DNA of 7,808 bases from assembly GCA_023423475.1 (NCBI GenBank), contig JAFAFN010000461.1, positions 1 to 7,808 on the forward strand. Reading direction: 5' to 3'. Shown one piece after another: positions 1 to 7,778 of this stretch. Numbering within the stretch: the first letter of the stretch is position 1; each line of letters begins with the position of its first letter. A program made the position numbers and the translations under genes. Source of the stretch: Actinomycetes bacterium. Its GTDB lineage: Bacteria; Actinomycetota; Acidimicrobiia; Acidimicrobiales; Microtrichaceae. The notes below the pieces were generated by a model that saw only the letters and a program-made list of their open reading frames with translations, was not told where the DNA came from and made no database searches.

Positions 1-907
1 GCAGATGCGCACGGTCACGGTCCGCGCCGACGACGGTCTCGACCAGGCCGGGCACCGCGGCACGCAGGCCGTCGGCCAGCCGGTCACGCAACGACGCGAT
101 GCGCGACCAGGTGGCGGTGCGGTCCGCGACGGTCGCGTCGAGCGCTGCGGCGAAGCCGACGATGCCGGCCACGTTCGGGGTGCCCGAACGTCGCTCCCGC
201 TCCTGGCCGCCACCGAGCAGCAGCGGATGCAGGGCGAGCGCGTGTCGGACCACGAGCGCGCCCGTGCCCTTGGGTCCGCCGAGCTTGTGTGCCGAGATCG
301 ACACCAGGTCGGCAGCGGACGTCGCTGCGGCGAGGTCGAGCCACGGGGCGGCCTGGACGGCGTCGGTGTGCACGGGGGTGCGCGGCACCTCGGGCTCGTG
401 GGAGCGGACCACCTCGACGACCGCGTCGATGTCGTTGAGGGTGCCGAGCTCGTTGTTGGCCGCCATCACCGACACGACCGAGACCTCGGTGCCCAGCTCG
501 TCGAGCAGGTCGGCGAGCCGGTCGAGGTCGACCACGCCGCGGGCGTCGACGTCGACCACACGACCGCCGAGCGCGACGACCGGGTCGAGCACGGCGTGGT
601 GCTCGACCGCGCTGCAGACCGGCACACCCGCACGGGGCGGCATGCCGCCGCTGATCGCGTGGTTGTCGGCCTCGGTGCCCCCGGAGGTGAAGACGATCTC
701 GCCCGGCGTGCGCCCCAGGTGGGCGGCGATCCGCTCGCGTGCGTCGTCGAGCGCCCGCACGGCGTCGCGAGCGAGCAGGTGGGTCCCCGACGGGTTGCCG
801 TAGCGATCGGCGAGGAACGGTGCCATCGCTTCGGCGGCCTCGGGTCGCAGGCGCGTCGTCGCCGCGTGGTCCAGGTCCGCGAATCGCCGGGGGAGCTCCA
901 GTGTCAC
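1..907 (-). CDS. Cysteine desulfurase, NifS/IscS type (class V aminotransferase), 3' end cut by window edge
   Basis: This is a PLP enzyme that takes sulfur from cysteine, releasing alanine, for Fe-S clusters or tRNA thiolation. Seen in the 302 residues present: LDHAATT at 12-18, YGNPSGTH at 36-43, FTSGGTEADN at 73-82, VEHHAVL at 101-107 (H103 matches the PLP-stacking histidine), the Asn pair at 151-152, HTDAVQ at 180-185 (D182 and Q185 contact PLP in the family) and SAHKLGGPKG, with K208 the expected Schiff-base lysine. RSGTPN is at 240-245. Family members have about 380-400 residues, so about 80 are missing, including the loop with the persulfide cysteine. The start is GTG at 907, the only start codon between the in-frame stop at 929-931 and the first conserved motif. 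No good Shine-Dalgarno is visible, which fits coupling to the dehydrogenase 21 bases upstream. HKLGGPKG favours the NifS/IscS group over SufS. Actinobacterial homologues often precede mnmA, so a tRNA 2-thiouridine role is possible but lies outside the window. Confidence 0.93.
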   Translation of the reverse strand, partial: MTLELPRRFADLDHAATTRLRPEAAEAMAPFLADRYGNPSGTHLLARDAVRALDDARERIAAHLGRTPGEIVFTSGGTEADNHAISGGMPPRAGVPVCSAVEHHAVLDPVVALGGRVVDVDARGVVDLDRLADLLDELGTEVSVVSVMAANNELGTLNDIDAVVEVVRSHEPEVPRTPVHTDAVQAAPWLDLAAATSAADLVSISAHKLGGPKGTGALVVRHALALHPLLLGGGQERERRSGTPNVAGIVGFAAALDATVADRTATWSRIASLRDRLADGLRAAVPGLVETVVGADRDRAHL

Positions 908-928
908 CCGACCACGGTACGGGGTGCG

Positions 929-2155
929 TCAGCTCCGGGGCAGGTCGCGGAACGGCACGGACTTGTCCGCACGCACGTCGCCGGGCAGTCCGAGGACCCG
1001 CTCGCCGATGATGTTGCGCTGGACCTGGTCGGTGCCGCCGCCGATGCGTGGCGCCCACTGCCCCATGAAGAGGTCCTGGAACTTGCCCGCGTAGGGCGCG
1101 TCGTCGCCGACGAGCATGCCGCCGGGCCCCTCGAGGTCGACCACCAGGCTGCCGCCCGTCTCGTAGAGCGCGGACACGACGAGCTTGAGCACGGAGCTCT
1201 CCGGGCCCGGCAGCTCACCGCGTTCGGCTGCGGTGCGCACCCGGTAGCCGAGGAACCGCAGCAGCTCGAACCGGGTGTACAGGTCGACGAGGCGCTGGCG
1301 GGTCACGGGGTCGGTGACGTCCGCGCTAGTCCTGGCGAGGGTCAGCACCTCGGCGAAGCTGTACATGCCGCCGCCGCCGATCGAGGCGCGTTCGTGGGCC
1401 AGCATCGTGAGGGCGACACCCCAGCCGGCACCGACCGGTCCGAGGGTCTGACCGACCGGGACGCGGACCTCGTCGAGGAACACCTCGTTGAAGTGGATCG
1501 CCCCGTCGATCTGGCGCAGCGGGACCACCTCGATGCCGGGTGAGTCCATGTCGACGATGAGGCACGTGATGCCGCGGTGCTTCGGCTGGTCCGGGTCGGT
1601 GCGCACCAGGAGGATCCCGTGGGTCGAGTAGTGCGCGGCCGAGGTCCAGACCTTCTGACCGGTCACGACCCACTCGTCGCCGTCGAGCTCTGCCCTGGTG
1701 GACAACCCGGCGAGGTCTGATCCGGCGCCGGGCTCGCTGAACAGCTGGCACCAGATGTGCTCGGCGGTCAGCGTCGGTCCGAGGTGGCGCTCGCGCTGCT
1801 CGTCGGTGCCCCACTCGATGATCGTCGGCCCGGCCATGCCGATGCCGACCGAGAACATGTTCCCCGACACGTCGTAGTGCTGTTCCTCGGCGGCGAAGAC
1901 ACCGGCGAGCAGCGGCGACAGCCCCCGCCCGCGGTGCTCGACGGGCCAGTGCGGCGCCGCCCAGCCGGCGTCGGCCTTGAGCTGCTGCCAGGCCCTCGCC
2001 TCGTTGAGCAGGGCGAGGTCCTGCTCCTCGGTGTGCGCCCGATGGGTGCGCAGGCTCGACAACGAGTCGAGGTCGCGCCGCTTCGCATTGGCGTCGAGCC
2101 ACTCGCGTGCTTCGGCACGGAGCGCTCGTTCCGCTGGGCTGTCGTCGAAGTCCAT
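929..2155 (-). CDS. Acyl-CoA dehydrogenase (FadE-like)
   Basis: This FAD-dependent enzyme of 408 residues would form the alpha,beta double bond of an acyl-CoA thioester and pass electrons to electron-transfer flavoprotein. The length is normal for the family. Seen: an N-terminal helical domain (about 1-130), the FAD/substrate signature CQLFSEPGAGSDLAG at 136-150, the beta-domain motif WVVTGQKVWTSAAH at 162-175, and the C-terminal signature GGGTDQVQRNIIGERVLGLP at 372-391. The Glu of the usual YEGT motif is replaced by Gly373. HERASIGG at 254-261 instead places Glu255 where long-chain and isovaleryl-CoA dehydrogenases carry their catalytic base, so the enzyme is probably active. ATG at 2155 is preferred: the frame stays open to a start at 2308, but that stretch overlaps the upstream gene and looks non-coding. 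A palindromic operator lies 30 bases upstream and the desulfurase gene follows within 21 bases. The substrate is unknown; the motif style resembles mycobacterial FadE proteins for branched or ring-derived acyl-CoAs. Confidence 0.95.
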   Translation of the reverse strand: MDFDDSPAERALRAEAREWLDANAKRRDLDSLSSLRTHRAHTEEQDLALLNEARAWQQLKADAGWAAPHWPVEHRGRGLSPLLAGVFAAEEQHYDVSGNMFSVGIGMAGPTIIEWGTDEQRERHLGPTLTAEHIWCQLFSEPGAGSDLAGLSTRAELDGDEWVVTGQKVWTSAAHYSTHGILLVRTDPDQPKHRGITCLIVDMDSPGIEVVPLRQIDGAIHFNEVFLDEVRVPVGQTLGPVGAGWGVALTMLAHERASIGGGGMYSFAEVLTLARTSADVTDPVTRQRLVDLYTRFELLRFLGYRVRTAAERGELPGPESSVLKLVVSALYETGGSLVVDLEGPGGMLVGDDAPYAGKFQDLFMGQWAPRIGGGTDQVQRNIIGERVLGLPGDVRADKSVPFRDLPRS

Positions 2156-2184
2156 GGGCGGTCGAGTGTTGCCCGCGGGGCACG

Positions 2185-2206
2185 AAACTGCAACCGGTTG
2201 CAGTTT
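2185..2206. promoter_or_regulatory. Perfect 22-bp palindrome, likely repressor operator of the acyl-CoA dehydrogenase gene
   Basis: Two 11-base arms meet at 2195|2196 around the core TGCAACCGGTTGCA, with no mismatch. The site lies in the 73-base gap between the RDD gene stop and the dehydrogenase ATG. It is the only clearly A/T-containing patch there. The core fits the LacI-family pattern TGNAANCGNTTNCA with its central CG; TetR-family operators in front of fadE genes have similar length and symmetry. On the minus strand, TTGCAG (2193-2188) could serve as a -35 box, with a weak AACACT (2170-2165) 17 bases on as the -10. The palindrome would then cover the -35. The symmetry is seen; the regulator and promoter are inferred. 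Confidence 0.7.
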
Positions 2207-2228
2207 TGCGCCGGGTCGCAGGTGTCGG

Positions 2229-3035
2229 TCAGCGCTGCCCCTGCACGGGCACCCACGTCGGTGCCGCCACCGGGGCCAGTCCTCTCGCCGCGTCGGCGAG
2301 CAGGCCACCGGTGCGGAGCTGATGTGCCGATGCCACGCACACGAGCCAGGTGTGCGCGTCGAACGAGCCGGGCAGGGTGTGGCCGATCCGACCCCGGACG
2401 AGCTCGGCGAGCTCGATCGACAGCGAGCTTCGGGCCTCGGGTGACAGCGTCGAGGAGCGCAGCAGGAACTCCCTCACCAACGAGAAGTCCTCGTCGCTGA
2501 GCCGACCGACGTCGAGCGTGGCCACATAGGGCTCGTAGCCAGCGGGAGGCAGGAACGCGATCGGCGTGTGCGCGTCGTCCCGGCCGCGCACGCGCAGCAC
2601 CACCGTGCCCGCCGCCATGTCCCCGGGCCGCTGCGAGGACGGCGAGAACAGCGCGCCGATCAGCGCGACGAAGCCGAGCGACGCGTAGATGTCGACCAAC
2701 GCCACCAGCCCGCGGACGACGGCCTGACGAGGCGCCTCGGGTGCCCCGTCGACACCGACGACCCGGAGCCCGAAGAAGTACTTGCCGACGCTGCGACCAC
2801 GCCAGAGGATCTCGAGCACGATCGGATAGACGATCAGCACGAAGAAGGTCATCACGATCAGCAGGACGACCGCACCGCTGAACGACGTCCCGGTCAGGCC
2901 GAAGAACATCGACAGGACCACGAACAGCGCGGCCTGGGTCGCCAGGTCGATCAGGCGGGCGAAGCTGCGGGTGGCGACCCCCGCTGTCGGGAGCTCGAGC
3001 AGCACCGCTTCGGGGGTGACGACACCTGCGCTCAT
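2229..3035 (-). CDS. RDD-family integral membrane protein with cytoplasmic C-terminal tail
   Basis: This protein of 268 residues has an RDD domain followed by an extension. Seen: the family signature TRSFARLIDL at 22-31 (R27 and D30), hydrophobic segments at about 35-50, 53-77 and 110-130, the loop GRSVGKYFFGLRVVGVDG at 80-97, and SSQRPGDMAAGTVVLRV at 133-149 with D139, the second family Asp. Residues 150-268 form a charged, mostly helical tail (RLSDEDFSLVREFLLRSS, then a Leu/Glu/Arg-rich helix). I recall this tail from RDD proteins that sit beside SpoIIM/DUF58/MoxR genes in actinobacteria. ATG at 3035 begins just before the RDD motif and sits 8 bases after a TANNNT box, suggesting a leaderless mRNA. 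It is divergent from the SpoIIM-like gene. RDD proteins have been linked to ion transport in a few bacteria; the role here is unknown, and the context suggests an envelope complex with MoxR/DUF58. Confidence 0.9.
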   Translation of the reverse strand: MSAGVVTPEAVLLELPTAGVATRSFARLIDLATQAALFVVLSMFFGLTGTSFSGAVVLLIVMTFFVLIVYPIVLEILWRGRSVGKYFFGLRVVGVDGAPEAPRQAVVRGLVALVDIYASLGFVALIGALFSPSSQRPGDMAAGTVVLRVRGRDDAHTPIAFLPPAGYEPYVATLDVGRLSDEDFSLVREFLLRSSTLSPEARSSLSIELAELVRGRIGHTLPGSFDAHTWLVCVASAHQLRTGGLLADAARGLAPVAAPTWVPVQGQR

Positions 3036-3043
3036 GAGCCCCT

Positions 3044-3053
3044 ACCGTACGGT
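3044..3053. promoter_or_regulatory. Symmetric divergent -10 element between RDD and SpoIIM-like genes
   Basis: ACCGTACGGT is a 10-bp palindrome in the 68-base divergent gap (3036-3103). Because of its symmetry, a TANNNT -10 box (TACGGT) appears on each strand: 3049-3044 on minus and 3048-3053 on plus. The minus-strand box ends 8 bases before the RDD ATG, the spacing typical of leaderless actinobacterial transcripts. The plus-strand box would leave a leader of about 40 bases that contains the GGGAG ribosome site. No convincing -35 is visible. The symmetry and spacing are seen; promoter function is inferred. Confidence 0.45.
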
Positions 3054-3089
3054 GCCAGGGCCGGCGCGGGGTGCGGGGCCGCTGGCGTC

Positions 3090-3094
3090 GGGAG
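3090..3094 (+). promoter_or_regulatory. Ribosome binding site of the SpoIIM-like gene
   Basis: GGGAG sits 9 bases before the ATG at 3104. It decides the start in favour of ATG 3104 over an in-frame GTG at 3071, which has no comparable site and would add an Arg-rich leader not expected in the family. Confidence 0.65.
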
Positions 3095-3103
3095 CCACCA
3101 CGG

Positions 3104-4159
3104 ATGGACATCGACAGGTACATCCAGCGCAACGACCCCGTGTGGCGGCGCCTCGAACAGCTCGCCTCGATGGGCGCGGCGAACGTACGTCGCCTCTCCG
3201 ACGACGACATCACCGAGCTCGTCTCGCTGTACCAGCGGGTCTCGGCGGATCTCTCCCACGCACGCGGCCAGTACCGCGACCCCGATCTCAACGCCCGCCT
3301 GTCGCGGATCCTCGGCGAGGCACGTGTCGTGATCTACCGCCGTCGTGGCTCGGCGGCGCGCACCGTCCGCAACTTCTTCCTCGAGACCTTCCCCGTCGCG
3401 GTGTGGAGCTCTCGGCGCTACGTGCTGGCGTCGTTCCTCGCCTTCATGGTGCCGGCGGTCGCGATGGGCGTCTGGTTGACCAACTCCCCCGCCGTGCTCG
3501 ACGCCGCGGTGCCCCCGGACCTCCAGCAGGTGATCGCCCAGGACGAGTTCGCGAGCTACTACAGCTCCGACGCGGCGCAGAACTTCGCGAGCCAGGTCAC
3601 GTTCAACAACATCCGCGTCGCGTTCCTGGCGTTCGCGCTGGGGGTCATCCCGCTCCTCGGGCCCGCCGGTGTGCTCGCCTACAACGGTCTCCACGTGGGG
3701 ACGATGGCCGCGGTGATGCACCACCACGGCGAGGCCGCGCAGTTCTGGGGGCTGATCCTGCCCCACGGCCTGCTCGAGATCTCGTCGATCGTGGTGGCAG
3801 GGGCGGCGGGCCTGCGGCTGTCGTGGGCACTCGTCGCCCCCGGGGACCGGACCAGGTCACGGGCGTTTCGCGAGGAGGGCATGCGGGCCGTCGTGATCGT
3901 GATGGGACTCGCGCTGTGCTTCGTCGTGGCCGGATTCATCGAGGGCTTCGTGACCCCCTCGGCGATGCCCACCGCGCTGCGCATCGGCGTCGGGGTCGCC
4001 GCACTGGCCCTGTTCGTGGTCTACGTGGTGGCGCTCGGCGCCCGCGCCGAGCGGGCGGGGCTGACCGGCCTGCTCGGCGAGACCGAACGGGACCGACTCG
4101 ACCTGGCCCGCGACGGGCAGGACGCTCAGAGTCGACCGTTGCGCTTGACCAGCAGGTAG
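3104..4159 (+). CDS. SpoIIM-family (DUF95) integral membrane protein
   Basis: This protein of 351 residues belongs to the stage II sporulation protein M family. Seen: a cytoplasmic helical N-terminus (1-105) opening with MDIDRYIQRNDPVWRRLE. Hydrophobic segments follow at about 107-125, 170-193, 195-206, 216-238, 262-282 and 292-312, with a periplasmic-type loop between the first two. The family motifs FNNIRVAFLAFALG (167-180) and LPHGLLEISSIVVAGAAGL (219-237) are intact. The tail after 312 is short and charged. In Bacillus SpoIIM belongs to the septal peptidoglycan-remodelling machinery, but this gene sits in the MoxR/DUF58 module found in many non-sporulating actinobacteria, so sporulation should not be assumed. 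It is the only plus-strand gene here, divergent from the RDD gene and convergent with the DUF58 gene, whose 3' end it overlaps by 34 bases. Residues 341-351 and the stop lie inside that overlap. Confidence 0.93.
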   Translation: MDIDRYIQRNDPVWRRLEQLASMGAANVRRLSDDDITELVSLYQRVSADLSHARGQYRDPDLNARLSRILGEARVVIYRRRGSAARTVRNFFLETFPVAVWSSRRYVLASFLAFMVPAVAMGVWLTNSPAVLDAAVPPDLQQVIAQDEFASYYSSDAAQNFASQVTFNNIRVAFLAFALGVIPLLGPAGVLAYNGLHVGTMAAVMHHHGEAAQFWGLILPHGLLEISSIVVAGAAGLRLSWALVAPGDRTRSRAFREEGMRAVVIVMGLALCFVVAGFIEGFVTPSAMPTALRIGVGVAALALFVVYVVALGARAERAGLTGLLGETERDRLDLARDGQDAQSRPLRLTSR

Positions 4160-5457
4160 GCATCCGCGAGCTCCGACGACAGCCGCCCCGGCGCGGCGTC
4201 GACGACGGTCACCCCCCGTCCCCGCAGCCGGGCCACGGTCCGGCGACGCAGCGCGATCGCCTCGACGGCCGCGACCTGGCGGTAGGCCGCCTCGTCGGGG
4301 TCGATGTCGTCGAGCTGCTCGCCCGCCGCCCAGGCCTCGACCTGCGGGTCCCGGACCGACGCGACGACGACCAGGTGGGTGCGAGAGATCAGGGTGAGGG
4401 CCGGCAGGAGCGACGCCTCGACCGCCGAGTCGACCAGATCGGTCAGCAGCACGAGCATCGATCGGCGACGGAACCTGGCGACCACCTCGGCGAAGACCGA
4501 CGAGTAGTCCGACTCCGACAGCTCCGGCTCGAGTGCGAACATCGCCTCGGTGACCCTGGCGACCTGATCCGAGTGGCGGGCGGGCGCCACCACGGACCGG
4601 ACCGACCGGTCGAAGGCCACGAGTCCGCAGCGGTCGCCCAGTCGGGTCGCGACCGTCGTGAGCATCATCGCGGCGTCCATGGCGTGTTCGACCCTGGGCA
4701 CCCCGTCGACACGACCCGCCATCGTCCGGCCGTTGTCCAACAGCAGCAGCACGTTCTGGTTCCGCTCGGACCGGTAGGTCCGCACGATCGTGCGGCCGGC
4801 GCGTGCGGTCGCGGTCCAGTCGATCCGGCGGAACTCGTCGTCGGGTCCGTACTCGCGGAGCTGTTCGAACTCGGTGCCCCCACCGAGACCTCGGGCGGAG
4901 CGGATGCCGACCTCGAGGATGCGGGCCTGGCGGATCTTGAGCTCGGCCTCGTCGCGTGAGCGGAACGGCGGGTGCACCCGCAGGGTGGTCGACAGCGGCA
5001 CGGCGCGCTGGCGGGCGCCCAGGCCGAGTCGACCCACGACGCGGACCGTCAGCCGATCGAGCTCGAAGCGACCTCGCCGCATCGGACGGATGGTGGTCGA
5101 CACCTTCGCCGTCCCGCCGGGCGGCACCACGACCGCGAACCGACGTGCCCGTGCGCGCAGCGACGGTGCGAGGTCGTCCGCCACCGACAGGTGCAGCGTC
5201 CGGCGCGACTCCGAGTGGATCTCCCAGCGGACCGTCGCCTCTCGTTCGGTCACCACCACCGGAGGGTGCTCGCGTCCGACCACGACCTGGCCGGGTGAGG
5301 TCCCGATCAGCGCGTCGGCGATCACGACCAGGAACAGGAGTACGGCCAGGACCGCCACCGTGGCGAGCACCGGCACGTCGTCGCCGGGGAACAGCAGCAG
5401 CGCGCCGGCGACCACGAGCGCGACGATCGCCGCACGGCGGGTGGGCAGCAGGACCAT
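4126..5457 (-). CDS. DUF58 protein (von Willebrand A-like), MoxR partner
   Basis: This protein of 443 residues has two N-terminal membrane segments (about 8-24 and 29-50). A beta-rich region (55-165) follows. The DUF58 signature is GGGTEFEQLREYGPDDEFRRIDW at 192-214, leading into a vWA-like fold. The metal-site motif at the first vWA strand reads D241-N-G-R-T245 (VLLLLDNGRTM) rather than classic DxSxS. A second Asp follows strand four in VLLTD (D340). Proteins of this family are nearly always encoded next to MoxR ATPases and are thought to act as substrate adaptors or co-chaperones at the membrane. The ATG at 5457 lies 19 bases after the moxR stop, so the two are almost certainly co-transcribed. 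The 3' end runs 34 bases into the convergent SpoIIM-like gene with no room for a terminator between them. The family call is firm; the cellular role is inferred. Confidence 0.95.
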   Translation of the reverse strand: MVLLPTRRAAIVALVVAGALLLFPGDDVPVLATVAVLAVLLFLVVIADALIGTSPGQVVVGREHPPVVVTEREATVRWEIHSESRRTLHLSVADDLAPSLRARARRFAVVVPPGGTAKVSTTIRPMRRGRFELDRLTVRVVGRLGLGARQRAVPLSTTLRVHPPFRSRDEAELKIRQARILEVGIRSARGLGGGTEFEQLREYGPDDEFRRIDWTATARAGRTIVRTYRSERNQNVLLLLDNGRTMAGRVDGVPRVEHAMDAAMMLTTVATRLGDRCGLVAFDRSVRSVVAPARHSDQVARVTEAMFALEPELSESDYSSVFAEVVARFRRRSMLVLLTDLVDSAVEASLLPALTLISRTHLVVVASVRDPQVEAWAAGEQLDDIDPDEAAYRQVAAVEAIALRRRTVARLRGRGVTVVDAAPGRLSSELADAYLLVKRNGRL

Positions 5458-5476
5458 GGTGCGAGGAACCGCCGGA

Positions 5477-6479
<1,003 letters not shown>

Positions 6480-6499
<20 letters not shown>

Positions 6500-7778
6500 T
6501 GAGGACCTCCGTGCGGATCGATTCGAGTGAGCGTGCGAGTTGGACGAGCGCCGTGTCGGAGTCGATCGGGCCGTCGCCGATCAACGTCGCGTGGACCTCG
6601 GCGGGCGGACGACCCGTGCGCGAGGCGACGGTCGCGATCAGGACGTCGTCGCTCGCTCCGGTCGCGCCCAGGCGTCCGGCGAGCTCCACCCGGGTCTCGC
6701 GGCGCAACGCCTCGGCGGCCCGTTGGGGGTTGCCCTTGCGACGCAGCAGGTCGCCGACCGCGACGACCAGCTCGGACCCCGCGATCTCGACCGGCAGCGG
6801 TTCCTCGACCGCCCGCCCGAGTCGGACCGAGCGCCACCACACGAAGACCGCCGCGGCGACCACCAGCTGTGCGAGGGCCAGCTGGACCGGCAGCGGCATG
6901 AGCTGCCACGTGCCCTCGTCACCGTCGAGCTCGGCATCCGCGCTCGGCGTCGGATCGATCACCTGGATCCTGACCCCGGGCGCCGCACCGGTGAGCACGA
7001 GGGCGCTGCCCGCGTTCGCGAGTGGGAGGCCGCCCTCCTCCTTCACCGGCTGCAGACGTGCGTTGACCCAGAGGTAGGGCGACGCCAGCGTCACGATGCG
7101 TCCCTCGCCCACCTCACGCACGCTCACCAGTGCCGAGTCCCCGTCGATCCCGAGCTCGCCGCTGCCCAGCGCGTCGCCACCCGAGTAGCAGCTGCGGTCC
7201 GCGGCACCGACGGGGAACCGGAAGGCGAACGCCGAGTCGATCGGTCCGAACTCGTCGAGTCCATCGATGTCGCAGCGCGACGGGTCCACGGGGACCGCAG
7301 GGGTGTCGGCGAGCTCACGGGCGTCGTAGGAGCCGGTCGGGTCGATGAGCGACGGGTCGAACGACCCGAGCAGCTCGTCGAGCTCGCCGTCCTCGCGCTC
7401 GTCGAGCGGCCACGGCTCACCGAGCACGACCGTCGCACCCGCCTCGGCGAGGCGGCGGAGCTCGCGCAGCTCGTCACCCGAGGCGAAGCCGGGGACGGGC
7501 ACGACCACCACCCGCCCGTCGACCGCCTCACCGCCGGGCCGATCGAGCAACGACGACGACGCTGCGGTGCCAACCGTCGCGCCGTCCTCCTCCCAGAGGG
7601 CCGCCACCGCGGCGTAACCCTCCGGTGCGGTCGAGTCGACCATGAAGGGGGTGAGCTGTCGTGTCCTGGTCATCAGCACCACGGCGACGACGATCGCCAC
7701 CACCGCGAGCACCACGGCCACGCCGGCGCCCCGACCCGAGGATCCCGTGGCACCGGCGTTCGACGTCGGCGCGGTCAC
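6480..7778 (-). CDS. DUF4350 membrane protein of the MoxR module
   Basis: This protein of 432 residues has two membrane anchors. Seen: a short Ser/Gly-rich cytoplasmic start, a transmembrane helix at about 18-36, then a large domain (37-296) opening with DSTAPEGYAAVAALWEEDGATVG (48-70), typical of DUF4350. Its VVVVPVPG (90-97) and ATVVLGEP (115-122) strands suggest an alpha/beta fold related to class I glutamine amidotransferase-like domains, without an evident catalytic triad. The second helix (about 297-314) is followed by a cytoplasmic tail (315-432) beginning WWRSVRLGRAVEEP. By topology the large domain is outside the membrane and holds just two cysteines, C169 and C197. The GTG start at 7778 overlaps the stop of the previous gene (GTGA) and has GAGG seven bases upstream. 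The gene overlaps moxR by 20 bases. The protein probably belongs with the MoxR/DUF58 membrane assembly; its molecular activity is unknown. Confidence 0.9.
6506..6510 (-). promoter_or_regulatory. Ribosome binding site of moxR, inside the DUF4350 gene
   Basis: On the minus strand this reads GGAGG, six bases before the GTG at 6499. It is the best Shine-Dalgarno in the window and fixes the moxR start inside the last codons of the DUF4350 gene. Confidence 0.75.

Noticed and set aside
5..1543. A 512-codon open frame on the plus strand antisense to the desulfurase and dehydrogenase
   Set aside because: Its translation is rich in Arg, Gly, Asp and Val with no domain or motif. Both antisense genes have full, well-conserved motifs. 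Such long shadows are normal in high-GC DNA.
2284..2300. Hairpin CTCGCCG-CGT-CGGCGAG as a terminator
   Set aside because: It lies inside the RDD reading frame, has no following T run on either strand, and short GC stems of this size are common in this composition.
2156..2308. N-terminal extension of the dehydrogenase up to a start at 2308
   Set aside because: It would overlap the RDD gene by 80 bases and translate through the operator palindrome. The added residues do not resemble any acyl-CoA dehydrogenase N-terminus, and the ATG at 2155 fits the family.
1768..3291. A 507-codon minus-strand frame across the RDD gene and the dehydrogenase start
   Set aside because: It covers two recognised genes out of frame and its product is Arg-rich without any domain.
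3104..4159. Evidence that the organism forms endospores
   Set aside because: SpoIIM-family proteins in MoxR/DUF58 clusters occur widely in non-sporulating actinobacteria, and no other sporulation gene is in the window.
4600..4615. Palindromic CGACCGGTCG within the DUF58 gene as an operator
   Set aside because: It is only 10 bases, all in conserved coding sequence, and is expected by chance in DNA of this composition.
2971..4959. A 662-codon open frame on the plus strand across the SpoIIM-like gene and into DUF58
   Set aside because: It overlaps two recognised genes in another frame or strand, is Arg/Pro/Gly-rich and has no recognisable motif or membrane pattern.
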